Shown here piece after piece: positions 10,801 through 18,920 of a stretch of 64,000 nucleotides of DNA. The translations under genes were made by a program, and so were the position numbers. This stretch comes from Aquimarina sp040786285 (GTDB taxonomy: Bacteria > Bacteroidota > Bacteroidia > Flavobacteriales > Flavobacteriaceae), in contig NZ_JBFMKQ010000001.1 in NCBI RefSeq assembly GCF_040786285.1, forward strand, positions 124,001 through 188,000. The letters are read 5' to 3'. How positions within the stretch are numbered: position 1 is the stretch's first letter; every line of letters begins with the position of its first letter. Below the pieces are notes generated by a model, which saw only the letters and a list, made by a program, of their open reading frames with translations, did not search any database and had not been told where the DNA came from.

Positions 10801-11006
10801 GACAATCGTTAGATGATTTAAGAAATGCTCTGCCAGATGCCCTTGTTACCACCTACACCTATGACCCTTTGATTGGGGTAACAAGTATGACCGATCCACG
10901 TGGCTATACGATGTACTATGAGTACGATAATTCTAATCGTCTGGAGTATGTAAAAGACGATGCAGGGAAACTGATTTCAGAAAACAAATACGGGTATAAA
11001 AACTAA
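7803..11006 (+). CDS. RHS operon 1 'A' protein: secreted YD/RHS-repeat protein
   Basis: First part of a split RHS system. Residues 1-19 form a signal peptide (cleavage after FAQ). An N-terminal shell-like region follows (GEIPVNMAMGVANQTIPIYTI, then GLGWSLSAGGIITRQ), then beta-rich sequence, and at the C-terminus YD-type repeats (YDYDNFGNPLEV, TDPRGYTMYYEYDNSNRLEYV). There is no RHS core and no toxin domain, so 1067 aa is not a truncation of a full RHS toxin; the paralogue at 18921 has the same design and end (SENKYGYKN versus SEHKYHYKN). It lies 12 bases before the 'B' gene. A role as half of the RHS cocoon or as export partner is inferred. Confidence 0.85.
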   Translation: MKKQLLWVMSIVYAVTFAQGPIDIPQIFPGSPEATTLGKFGEIPVNMAMGVANQTIPIYTIKEGGYELPISLNYNYTGLLVDDIPGITGLGWSLSAGGIITRQLRGRPDEEPNGYIGDNRIGSNWVLPYVNDQLLSVDKNRFEENSARGTWDTQPDKFMISVGNVQASFYFDENKNVVIKPYKPYKIEVINGDFAQGFKVTDDSGIQYFFQSTETTKRIPPIGINDLVSTPAYGYISGWKLTKIQVTNNRVITFGYTDYYHTQRVFSQSYTKSIGSGGCANNLRKSEARYGVSSKIIESISFTLGTVNFISTRPNTTTLNQYLARLDKIQVKDSFSKEIFSHDLAYDNNNKTRKLLTSVTINNDITNKYQFQYKGSPSDNIAFTSQDFWGYANANNTGKLINIDDLYGPRKPSFERGSSGALQKIMYPTKGSTEFVYEQNTYDPGINGDEYDDFYDPLNSPCTIHDESYKAFANASYPNGGNDSETKTFTITEATAADISITVTKAAVGGNVTAKIVEVNTTTGLACADSSNVYDCDPTTPCYVATLSYGGGFLQPGQVLTKSFNRKVYLKPGTYRVSASVSNAGTHDIGSYVEGSINVKINRGNISPPQARSRPTGGIRIKTIKSCPDNDPANCITKEYAYENAEGISEGLLFRRRNLTTYDYGSSSLDGGGVLTCVYRSYSSSSNLPLGYYMGSHIIYKQVIEKFTSTNGNNGTRKLIFNHNIPAPISFPFPIKDDNAYKNGKLLKEEIAKSDGTLVKETVNHYDFNEHLNFNRRVYSVKVGQSGFNYQGPGNYVTNITTFNASSNVDRLIQTAVTDHFNSTNVYTQNFYRYNNPQGHIKEQEIISSNNEKKISKYFYPYNFNTTIANSLSSLNRISSPIETKVFEDQQLLNTQNYDYKNWGSNIFLPEIVKTAKKNDTPEPRLTYYDYDNFGNPLEVSKADGTHIVYIWGYQQQYPIAKIENTTYTEVSAHVAGIQTKSNADTDRTIGNTGKEGALRQSLDDLRNALPDALVTTYTYDPLIGVTSMTDPRGYTMYYEYDNSNRLEYVKDDAGKLISENKYGYKN

Positions 11007-11018
11007 TTTTTAGGAAAG

Positions 11019-14000
11019 ATGATACAAATTAATAGAAATAAATTATTCTATATAGGAATCCTATTACTTTTAATAAGCAATACAGCACATGCCCAATTTG
11101 GTGATTTACCAATAGGGGATGATGGATTATTATACTTTGATGGCGATGGCGATGGGTACGGAAAAAATACTGATTTCATTTTTAATGATGGAAACCACCA
11201 TCCGGGATACGTAAATGTATCAGGGGATTGTAATGATTTGGATCCGCATGTATATCCGTTTGCTCCTGAGATATGTGATGGAAAAGATAATGATTGTGAT
11301 GGTAGTATAGATGAGGTTCCTAAACCTGGTATGCCGTCATCCGTTTCGGTAGCCAATAATTGTGGACGTAGTATTCTTACTCGTGGCAATCCTCCAGGTG
11401 GTATTACCTGGTACTGGCAAAGCAGTGCTTCAGGTACAAGTATGGGAAATAGTGCAAAAACGTATACACGTACTTCGGGTAGTGTGTTTTATTTACGTGG
11501 AAGGAACAATAGTACTAGATGTTGGGGTTCAGCCAGAAGCGTGAGCTATACTATTAAAGCAAAGCCCAGTATGCCTGCAACACCATCTATTGCTACTTAT
11601 TGTGGTAGTACAAGATTAACGCGATACAATCCTCCAAGTGGGATTACCTGGTACTGGCAAAGCAGTCCTTCGGGTACCAGTACAGCAAGTTCTTCTGTTA
11701 GCATAACGCGAACTAGTGGTAGTGTGTATTACTTAAGAGGAAGAAACAATAGTTCGGGATGTTGGGGAGATACTAGAATAGTAAATTACAGTATTAAAAC
11801 TGTGCCATCAAAACCAGTAATAGATAAAGTAGTTAACAACTGCGGGAATAGTGTCTTAACCCGAAAGAACCCACCGGCTAATGTTATTTGGTATTGGCAA
11901 AGTAATGCATCAGGAACTAGTACCACTAATTCTTCTGCTTCGATTACACGAACTAGTGGTACTTCTTATTATTTAAGAGCTAAACATAAGAATGGATGTT
12001 GGGGGCCAAGCTTAGCAGTAGGGTATAGTATTAAAACTATCCCTGCTATGCCTACTCTTCCAAACGTTACGAATAACTGTGGTAGTAGTGTCTTAACCCG
12101 AGGTAACCCACCTAGCGGAATCACCTGGTACTGGCAAGGTAGTGGGTCGGGTACCAGTACATCTAACTCTAGTGTATCAATTACTAGATATTATGGTAGC
12201 AATTATTATCTAAGAGCTAGAAATAATAGCACAGGGTGTTGGGGTAGTGCTAGATATGTGCCCTACACTCTTAAAACTATTCCGGTTCAACCTACTGCGC
12301 CAAATGTTGTAAATAATTGTGGGAATACAAAATTAACACGAGCCAATCCCCCAAGTGGGATCACCTGGTACTGGCAAAGCAGTGCTTCGGGGACGAGTAC
12401 TTCGAATTCAGGTGCAACCCTTACTCGTGAAGGCGGTAGTGTTTATTACCTTCGTGGAAGGAATAACAGTACCGGATGTTGGGGTTCCTCTAGAACCATA
12501 AATTACAGTATCAATTATCCTCCAGGTGTCCCAACCACACCATCAGTAGTGATGAATTGTGGAAACACAAAATTAACACGAAGCAATCCACCTAGTGGGA
12601 TCACCTGGTACTGGCAAAGCAGTGCTTCGGGGACGAGTACTTCGAATTCAGGTGCAACCCTTACTCGTGAAGGCGGTAGTGTTTATTACCTTCGTGGAAG
12701 GAATAACAGTACCGGATGTTGGGGATCATCCAGAACGGTAAATTACAGTATCAATTATCCTCCAGGTGTCCCAACCACACCATCAGTAGTGATGAATTGT
12801 GGAAACACAAAATTAACACGAAGCAATCCACCTAGTGGGATCACCTGGTACTGGCAAGGGAGTGCATCGGGGACGAGTACTTCAAATTCAGGTGTAACCC
12901 TTACTCGTGAAGGCGGTAGTGTTTATTACCTTCGTGGAAGGAATAACAGTACCGGATGTTGGGGATCATCCAGAACGGTAAATTACAGTATCAAATATAT
13001 TCCGGCAGTACCTTCAGCGCCATCGATAGCGACTAATTGCGGAAACACAAAATTAACAAGAGCCAATCCACCTAGTGGGATCACCTGGTACTGGCAAAGC
13101 AGTGCCTCTGGGACCAGTACGTCGGATTCATCAGCAACTCTTACTCGTACAGGGGGTAGTGTTTATTATCTACGTGGTAGAAACAATAGTACGGGATGTT
13201 GGGGATCTTCTAGGACGGTAAATTATAGTATTAAATACATTCCTACTCAACCTACTCTTCCAAGTGTTGTTAATAACTGCGGTAGTAGTGTCTTGACTCG
13301 AGGTAATCCACCTAGTGGAATCACCTGGTATTGGCAAAGTAGTGGATCGGGCACCAGTCTTTCTAACGCTAATGTATCAATTACCAGATACTATGGTAGC
13401 AATTATTATCTAAGAGCTAGAAATAATAGCACAGGTTGTTGGAGTAGTGCCAGATATGTGCCTTATACCCTTAAAACTACTCCAATCGTGCCAACTAGAC
13501 CAAGTGTTACAAATAATTGTGGAAATAGTGTCTTGACTCGAGATAATCCACCTAGTGGAATCACGTGGTATTGGCAGAGTAGTTCATCAGGCATTAGTAC
13601 AACTAACTCTTCTGTTTCAAAAACGTTAACTAGTGGTACTACTTATTATTTAAGATCAAGAAACAATACTTCTTTATGTTGGGGACCAGCAGTAAGTGTT
13701 GGATATAGTATTAAATCTGTTCCTACAAAACCAGTACTTGATAGGATAACTAATAATTGTGGAAATAGTGTCTTGATCCGAAAGAACCCACAGACCAATG
13801 TTACTTGGTATTGGCAGAGTAGTTCATCAGGAACCAGCACTGCTAATTCTTCAGCTTCGATCACACGAACTAGTGGTACTGTATATTATTTAAGAGCTAA
13901 ACATGATAACGGATGCTGGAGCACTATTACCCCAGTAAATTATAGTATCCAACAACCTACTCTTTGGTATGCCGATAGTGATGGTGACGGATTTGGAGAT

Positions 14001-17000
14001 CCCAATACTAGCCAAAATGCTTGTGCACAACCTGTAGGATACGTAGCTGATAATACCGATCAATGCCCGGGAGTATTTGGAGCCAATGGTGGTTGTAACG
14101 ATACACCATATGATCAAGTCACGATCAGTGATGAAAATTATGTCTTTACCCGAGTATATCAAGAGGGGATGGAAACTCCAGATGCGATTACTGCTAACAA
14201 AGATGTAATAGAAAGTATTACCTATTTTGATGGATTAGGAAGACCCAAACAACAAGTTGGGATAAAAGCTTCACCAGATGTCAAAGACATTGTGACTCAT
14301 CTCGAATATGACCAATATGGCAGGCAAGCCAAACAATACTTACCTTTTGAGCGACAAAATGGAGCATTAGGAAGCTATGCAGCTGTTGACGTTAATACCA
14401 ACATTAATAGTTATTATTTAAACACGTATAATGATGATTTCCCTGGGATCACAGACCCTGCTTTGGTGAATGCTTATTCTGAAAGTGTGTATGAGGCTTC
14501 ACCACTTAACAGAGTACAAGAACAAGGCGCACCGGGTGCTGCTTGGAAAGCCAACCATAATAGTAATGCAGATCATACCATTAAGTTTGATTGGGATGCG
14601 AATAGCACTAATGAGGTAGTGTATTTTAAGGTTGATTTTACTAATGGGAATACCGAAACTCCTATCTTAGTAAAAGATGGATACTATGTAACTAAACAGC
14701 TCTATGTGACCATCACCAAAGATGAAAACTGGACAGATGCAGATGGAGACAATCATACTACCAAAGAATATACCAATAAGCAAGGACAGGTCATCTTAAA
14801 AAGGACCTACAATGCAGGTGACGCTCATGATACCTATTACGTATATGATGATTTTGGGAATCTAACATTCGTATTGCCTCCTAAAGAAAATACTACCAAC
14901 AGTATCTCTGATACCGAGCTTACCGAACTATGTTACCAATATCGTTACGATCACAGAAACCGATTGATCGAAAAGAAAATCCCAGGAAAAGATTGGGAAT
15001 ATATCATTTACAATATCCTGGATCAACCGGTACTTACACAAGATGCCAATCTCAGAGCAAAAAACCAATGGCTCTATACCAAGTATGATGCTTTTGGTAG
15101 AGTGGCCTATACCGGGTTGACAGAAAATGGCAGTACAGTAGCTTTGTTACGTATTAAAGCGGGTTCGTCTACATATGGTTATGAGACCTATGAGACTAAA
15201 ACGACAACTCCGATAACTATTGCAGGTACAGAAGTGTATTATACTAAAGAGGCCTACCCGGTGAGTAGTTATAGAATACTAACGATCAATTATTATGACG
15301 ATTATGAGTTTGATACAGCAGGGATCATAAAACCGGGTACGGTCTACGGGGTAGGCACCACAGATCGTACTCGATCCTTAGCTACTGGAAGTAAAGTACG
15401 TGTTTTAGGGACTAATGACTGGATTACAACGGTTACGTACTATGATGCAAAAGCACGACCGATCTATGTGGCCAGTAAAAATGAGTACTTAAATATTACA
15501 GATATTGTAGAAAATAAACTGGATTTCGCAGGTAAGGTATTAGAAACCAAAACCACACATACCAAAGATAGTAATGCTGCTATTGTAACCATAGACAAAT
15601 TTGAATATGATCATATGGGTAGGGCACTAACTCAAACACAAAAGATCAATGATCAGGATGAAGAACTCATTGCGGCAAACTCTTATGATGCTTTAGGGCA
15701 ATTGACGTCTAAAAAAGTAGGAGGCACTTCGACTGCGCTCAGTGCAAGCTTACAGACTGTAGATTACACCTACAATGTTCGAGGATGGTTAAAATCAATC
15801 AATAACGGCTCTACTGTTGGTGGAGATCTTTTTGGCTTTGCCATTGATTATAACAGTGGTACTACTCCACTCTATAATGGTAATATATCAAAAACCTCAT
15901 GGAGAACAGCCAATGATAACGTAACCAGAAGTTATGAGTATACCTATGATGCATTAAATAGAATTACCAGTGGTATTAGCAATGATGGCAGGTACGACCT
16001 GAGCGAGATATCTTATGACAAAATGGGGAACATTATGTCTTTAAGCCGAAATGGTTTCCAGAGCGCATCAAGTTATGCTAATATGGATATCTTAGATTAC
16101 CATTATGATTTAGGCAATAAACTTGTAAAAGTATTGGATACAGGAAATAAAACCTATGGGTTTAGAGATGGTACCAATACCAACGATGATTTTGAGTATG
16201 ATGAAAATGGTAATATGATTATAGATCGTAACAAGGGTATTAGCGAGATTACCTATAATCATCTAAACTTACCAGAGACAGTTTCGATCTCAAATACAGA
16301 AGATACAGGAACTATTTCTTATATTTATGATGCCACTGGAGCGAAATTGAAGAAGATCGTCACCGAGGGAAGTTCTTTAATAACCGAGTATGCTGGTAAT
16401 TACGTCTATAAAAATGGAAATCTTGAGTTCTTTAATCACGCTGAGGGATATATAGAACCTGTCATTGCGAGTGGTAGCTCGGCAATCTCATCGTTTGATT
16501 ATATCTACCATTACAAAGATCACTTAGGAAATATCAGATTGTCATATAAAGATGCGAATGGCAATGGAACCATAACCCAGGATGAAATTATAGAGGAGAA
16601 TAACTATTATCCCTTTGGTTTGAAGCAAAAAGGATATAATGAAATTATAAGTCCTCATACAAATGGCACGGCACAGAAATTTAAATTTAATGGCATTGAA
16701 CATGAAGAAGCTCTAGGAGTAGATTGGTACGAGATGGATCTAAGAAAGTATGATCCTGCAATTGCTCGTTGGACTTCTATCGATCCTGTTACACATCATT
16801 CAATGTCCCCATACGTAGCATTTGATAATAATCCTGTTTATTGGGCCGATCCTAGTGGTGCGGATGGAGAAAGCAACACCTTTTTTAAAAGTAAGTTTCT
16901 AAACCAAAATGGAGGGCTTTGGTCTGATATATTTGGCGCAAACAATGGAAACTCCTTAGATACTAGTAATTCATCTTCTTCCGATTCAAATGACAATAAC

Positions 17001-17606
17001 GATTCAAATAGTGGTTGTTGCCAAAAACCAAAGCTTATAGTAAATGGGAAGGAAGTTGATTTTAATGAAGATCAGTCAGGCCTCTCATTGAGTGAAATTG
17101 GGAATGATGAAGTTGAAGAAGTTCTGAACGAAATGATAGGTCTTCAAGAACATGTTAATACCGCCGTAACCTCCATTACTTGGATTACAGGAGCTTATTC
17201 AGCAGAATCCTTAAGGGATATAGAAGCATTCAAAGATTGGAAGAGTTTTGTTAAATCGCTTAAGAAACTAAAACATAAAAGTACTTATAGAAATTTACTT
17301 AAAGGTAAAAATCTTAAAAAGCTAAAAAAGGCATCTGGAATGGCCATAATCGGAACCTATTTCAAAGAGATTATAGGTACAAATGCTGATATAATTGCTC
17401 AAGGTTGGACAGAGGTTTTGGCTAAATATTCATTCCATCATTCTGTTACAGACTACAAAAATGCACAAGGAATTTACATTGTTAATCAAGTAAAAGTAAC
17501 ACCAGGTAATCCTAGAATGTTTATACCTACAATTACTCATCAAATATTACATGTTTATGACAAAAGTTCAAAAAAGCCCCTCGGATCTATTGAAACTATT
17601 AGGTGA
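11019..17606 (+). CDS. RHS operon 1 'B' protein: Ig-like array, DUF6443, RHS core and C-terminal toxin-like domain
   Basis: Giant secreted polymorphic-toxin candidate, 2195 aa. Order: signal peptide (about 1-26, ending HAQ); MopE-like metal-binding motif (about 40-95: DGDGDGYG, GDCNDLDP, CDGKDNDCDG); eleven Ig-like repeats of about 80 aa (about 100-978), each with NCG, WYWQ and YYLR; a thrombospondin-3-like DSDGDGFGDP (about 985); DUF6443 (from about 1039: ENYVFTRVY, YFDGLGRPKQQ); YD repeats; RHS core (about 1830-1945: YHYKDHLGNIRLSY, YDPAIARWTSIDPV); then about 248 residues of unique tail. The tail has a Ser/Asp/Asn linker and Lys-rich helices and matches no toxin family I know. No type IX secretion domain is visible at the C-terminus. 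Confidence 0.88.
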   Translation: MIQINRNKLFYIGILLLLISNTAHAQFGDLPIGDDGLLYFDGDGDGYGKNTDFIFNDGNHHPGYVNVSGDCNDLDPHVYPFAPEICDGKDNDCDGSIDEVPKPGMPSSVSVANNCGRSILTRGNPPGGITWYWQSSASGTSMGNSAKTYTRTSGSVFYLRGRNNSTRCWGSARSVSYTIKAKPSMPATPSIATYCGSTRLTRYNPPSGITWYWQSSPSGTSTASSSVSITRTSGSVYYLRGRNNSSGCWGDTRIVNYSIKTVPSKPVIDKVVNNCGNSVLTRKNPPANVIWYWQSNASGTSTTNSSASITRTSGTSYYLRAKHKNGCWGPSLAVGYSIKTIPAMPTLPNVTNNCGSSVLTRGNPPSGITWYWQGSGSGTSTSNSSVSITRYYGSNYYLRARNNSTGCWGSARYVPYTLKTIPVQPTAPNVVNNCGNTKLTRANPPSGITWYWQSSASGTSTSNSGATLTREGGSVYYLRGRNNSTGCWGSSRTINYSINYPPGVPTTPSVVMNCGNTKLTRSNPPSGITWYWQSSASGTSTSNSGATLTREGGSVYYLRGRNNSTGCWGSSRTVNYSINYPPGVPTTPSVVMNCGNTKLTRSNPPSGITWYWQGSASGTSTSNSGVTLTREGGSVYYLRGRNNSTGCWGSSRTVNYSIKYIPAVPSAPSIATNCGNTKLTRANPPSGITWYWQSSASGTSTSDSSATLTRTGGSVYYLRGRNNSTGCWGSSRTVNYSIKYIPTQPTLPSVVNNCGSSVLTRGNPPSGITWYWQSSGSGTSLSNANVSITRYYGSNYYLRARNNSTGCWSSARYVPYTLKTTPIVPTRPSVTNNCGNSVLTRDNPPSGITWYWQSSSSGISTTNSSVSKTLTSGTTYYLRSRNNTSLCWGPAVSVGYSIKSVPTKPVLDRITNNCGNSVLIRKNPQTNVTWYWQSSSSGTSTANSSASITRTSGTVYYLRAKHDNGCWSTITPVNYSIQQPTLWYADSDGDGFGDPNTSQNACAQPVGYVADNTDQCPGVFGANGGCNDTPYDQVTISDENYVFTRVYQEGMETPDAITANKDVIESITYFDGLGRPKQQVGIKASPDVKDIVTHLEYDQYGRQAKQYLPFERQNGALGSYAAVDVNTNINSYYLNTYNDDFPGITDPALVNAYSESVYEASPLNRVQEQGAPGAAWKANHNSNADHTIKFDWDANSTNEVVYFKVDFTNGNTETPILVKDGYYVTKQLYVTITKDENWTDADGDNHTTKEYTNKQGQVILKRTYNAGDAHDTYYVYDDFGNLTFVLPPKENTTNSISDTELTELCYQYRYDHRNRLIEKKIPGKDWEYIIYNILDQPVLTQDANLRAKNQWLYTKYDAFGRVAYTGLTENGSTVALLRIKAGSSTYGYETYETKTTTPITIAGTEVYYTKEAYPVSSYRILTINYYDDYEFDTAGIIKPGTVYGVGTTDRTRSLATGSKVRVLGTNDWITTVTYYDAKARPIYVASKNEYLNITDIVENKLDFAGKVLETKTTHTKDSNAAIVTIDKFEYDHMGRALTQTQKINDQDEELIAANSYDALGQLTSKKVGGTSTALSASLQTVDYTYNVRGWLKSINNGSTVGGDLFGFAIDYNSGTTPLYNGNISKTSWRTANDNVTRSYEYTYDALNRITSGISNDGRYDLSEISYDKMGNIMSLSRNGFQSASSYANMDILDYHYDLGNKLVKVLDTGNKTYGFRDGTNTNDDFEYDENGNMIIDRNKGISEITYNHLNLPETVSISNTEDTGTISYIYDATGAKLKKIVTEGSSLITEYAGNYVYKNGNLEFFNHAEGYIEPVIASGSSAISSFDYIYHYKDHLGNIRLSYKDANGNGTITQDEIIEENNYYPFGLKQKGYNEIISPHTNGTAQKFKFNGIEHEEALGVDWYEMDLRKYDPAIARWTSIDPVTHHSMSPYVAFDNNPVYWADPSGADGESNTFFKSKFLNQNGGLWSDIFGANNGNSLDTSNSSSSDSNDNNDSNSGCCQKPKLIVNGKEVDFNEDQSGLSLSEIGNDEVEEVLNEMIGLQEHVNTAVTSITWITGAYSAESLRDIEAFKDWKSFVKSLKKLKHKSTYRNLLKGKNLKKLKKASGMAIIGTYFKEIIGTNADIIAQGWTEVLAKYSFHHSVTDYKNAQGIYIVNQVKVTPGNPRMFIPTITHQILHVYDKSSKKPLGSIETIR
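11319..13952 (+). repeat. eleven tandem Ig-like coding repeats (about 240 bp units)
   Basis: In-frame repeats of 79-80 codons. Units 5 to 8 are the most alike: the stretch from 12361 recurs at 12601 nearly base for base and at 12841 with few changes (period exactly 240 bp). Each unit has a Cys pair (NCG and GCW), which suggests one disulfide per domain. The pattern resembles the Ig_7 (CHU_C-associated) family of Bacteroidota surface proteins. Confidence 0.85.
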
Positions 17607-17844
17607 AAAATGGGACTTCTTAGTTTTTTTATTAATCCTGTTAGTGAATTTATTCTATTTCAAAGTCAGTAATTTAAAGTGTAAAATAGAATTAATGAGT
17701 TATTTAACAGAAAAATGGTATATACTCTACATAATAGCATATATAGTTATGCCTATAGTTTTTGGGAAAAAGGTTTTAAAAATACTTATTGCATCATTAT
17801 TAGTTTATGATATAGTTTACATATTTTGTCTATTAAATCATTGA
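17557..17844 (+). CDS. candidate immunity protein for the RHS operon 1 toxin (small membrane protein)
   Basis: No family recognised. It overlaps the 3' end of the RHS gene in another frame and encodes about 95 residues, largely hydrophobic: three likely membrane helices (FLVFLLILLVNLFYF, WYILYIIAYIVMPIVF, ILIASLLVYDIVYIFCLL). Starts possible: ATG 17551, ATG 17557, or TTG 17590 nearer the RHS stop at 17606. Position directly after the toxin tail is where immunity genes of RHS toxins normally sit; an inner-membrane immunity protein would fit a membrane- or periplasm-acting toxin. Role is inferred from position only. Confidence 0.6.
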   Translation: MTKVQKSPSDLLKLLGEKWDFLVFLLILLVNLFYFKVSNLKCKIELMSYLTEKWYILYIIAYIVMPIVFGKKVLKILIASLLVYDIVYIFCLLNH

Positions 17845-17937
17845 AAAGTGCAATGATATTCGAACTCGGGTGTAGTATGCGCTAACCAGATCGCGCGGAA
17901 ATGTTTTCCGGGCTGCATATAAGTAAACAAATAAAAC

Positions 17938-17967
17938 AAAAGCTATGATTATATAATCATAGCTTTT
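17938..17967. terminator. terminator after RHS operon 1
   Basis: A perfect 30-base palindrome with arms of 15 bases, AAAAGCTATGATTAT and its complement, followed by another T. It recurs with one changed central base at 18397-18426 and 29231-29260. It can end transcription from both sides. Confidence 0.75.
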
Positions 17968-17992
17968 TGCTTTATGGATACTACAATACCAA

Positions 17993-18058
17993 TTAGGCCT
18001 CTGTTGAGGGATCGTAATTTGCACAGTTACTAGTGCAGTTTTCTATAACCAGATTATA
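17993..18058 (-). pseudogene. C-terminal remnant of a small unknown gene (copy A)
   Basis: Read on the minus strand this gives YNLVIENCTSNCANYDPS then TEA and a stop; a stop codon precedes it. It aligns with the end of the 63-codon frame at 29286-29477 (YNQVVENRSSNGTNDDTS then TEE). Only the tail survives, and it ends just before the shared terminator palindrome. Function unknown. Confidence 0.55.
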
Positions 18059-18128
18059 TTACCTAGTTTAAAATAAGTCGATTTTATGCTAACTTATTTT
18101 TGATAATCCGCTCTTCGAAGTATGTGCT

Positions 18129-18291
18129 CTGCGAATGTCTGTGACTTCGCAGCAACACACTATTATAAAGAAGAGCAAAAACATAACAGCAGTTTGTAAC
18201 TGCTAAACATAAGCACAAAACAGTCATGTTAATTGAAAATATGGCTGTTTTTCATTGGCAAGGGGTCACTGCGAAGTTGCAAACTTCGCAG
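18129..18291. repeat. cluster of REP-like triloop hairpins
   Basis: Three short palindromes with three-base loops: 18129-18152 (CTGCGAA, bulged T, GTC, loop TGT, GACTTCGCAG), 18188-18204 (AGCAGTT, loop TGT, AACTGCT) and 18269-18291 (CTGCGAAGTT, loop GCA, AACTTCGCAG). First and third share the CTGCGAA arm. Relatives lie at 17896-17910, 18518-18534 and 29186-29206. A further 8-bp inverted repeat (AAATAAGT/ACTTATTT) is at 18071-18099. They look like REP or BIME-type elements, which in other bacteria are moved by Y1 (RAYT) transposases; no such gene is in the window. Confidence 0.6.
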
Positions 18292-18396
18292 AACCAGTAA
18301 AAAGTATAATTTGCAATAGAACTAATTAAGTAGAAAGGCCAGATGGCGAGGATTTATACCTTAAATCCGTGCTGCACATGAGTAAGTAAATAAAAC

Positions 18397-18426
18397 AAAA
18401 GCTATGATTATACAATCATAGCTTTT
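18397..18426. terminator. repeat of the island terminator palindrome (copy B)
   Basis: Arms AAAAGCTATGATTAT and complement, one central mismatch, followed by TTTTT-like sequence. Copy of 17938-17967. Confidence 0.6.
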
Positions 18427-18451
18427 TACTTTATGGAGTACTACACATACG

Positions 18452-18511
18452 TTATTCCTCAGCCGAAGTATTGTCGTTAGTGCCGGTATTGCTGCCATTT
18501 ACTATAATCTG
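18452..18511 (-). pseudogene. C-terminal remnant of a small unknown gene (copy B)
   Basis: Minus-strand reading gives QIIVNGSNTGTNDNTS then AEE and a stop, matching the end of the frame at 29286-29477. Homology stops next to the hairpin at 18518-18534, which suggests that the hairpin element or a recombination at it cut the gene. Only about 20 codons remain. Confidence 0.55.
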
Positions 18512-18598
18512 GATGACGCGGATTTACAATCCGCACAACCAACAAATATAAATTCAAAACAGCCACAACCAAGTGGTTTGTATCTTTCCTAAAAAAGA

Positions 18599-18730
18599 CT
18601 AATTCTCAAACACTTATACAAGAAATTACTTCCACGTTTTCGCGGAATCGAGGGCACTACTTCTTGTTTTAACCCCAGTATTCCTATTACATTTGACATC
18701 ATTAAGGGGAAATAAATTGTTTTTATACTT
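18599..18730 (+). promoter_or_regulatory. conserved promoter block of RHS operon 2
   Basis: TTG (18664-18666), 21 bp, TACATTTG (18688-18695). Aligns with 7611-7740 almost base for base from ACTTCCACGTTTTCGCGG through the -7 box, with the same 21-bp spacer. The leader to the ATG at 18921 is about 220 bases, much longer than in operon 1. Confidence 0.65.
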
Positions 18731-18845
18731 CGCGAAATTTTAGCATCGAAACATTGTGACTAATCACGTTTTAGGGTTGTTGATCATGTTTTTTTGCCAT
18801 ACAACGAAAAGTTAAAAGAAAGTAGATTTACCCGCATTGATCGTA

Positions 18846-18876
18846 TTGCTCACCTAGGATTATAATGTTAGGTTTG
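18846..18876 (+). promoter_or_regulatory. second possible promoter of RHS operon 2
   Basis: TTG (18846-18848), 20 bp, TAGGTTTG (18869-18876), a full match to the Bacteroidota consensus, 44 bases before the ATG at 18921. No equivalent was seen before operon 1. Confidence 0.5.
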
Positions 18877-18920
18877 CCATTGGAAAAATTGAATCACTAA
18901 TATACTTATCATCATTAATT

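Larger units (their letters stand above)
17880..18060. repeat. island repeat copy A (hairpin, terminator palindrome, gene-tail remnant)
   Basis: First of three related blocks (others 18335-18545 and 29180-29480). Order on the plus strand: a short hairpin (17896-17910), GCTGCA, an AT-rich stretch with ATAAAACAAAAGC, a long palindrome (17938-17967), then the reverse-complement tail of a small gene (17993-18058). Copy A is the most diverged in its hairpin and tail. Confidence 0.75.
18335..18545. repeat. island repeat copy B
   Basis: Second block: degenerate hairpin GGATTT...AAATCC (18350-18368), GTGCTGCACATGAGTAAG, terminator palindrome (18397-18426), gene tail (18452-18511) and hairpin GCGGATT, loop TAC, AATCCGC (18518-18534). 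From 18368 to about 18500 it closely matches copy C at 29201-29330. Copy B lies between the two RHS operons. Confidence 0.75.

Noticed and set aside
11048..11389. 113-codon minus-strand frame at the RHS gene start
   Set aside because: Antisense of the MopE-like Asp/Gly-rich motif; repeated GAT/GGT codons leave the reverse strand open. No independent evidence.
11319..13952. Regular repeats that might be a CRISPR array
   Set aside because: The period is about 240 bp, repeats are coding and in frame, and no cas genes are present.
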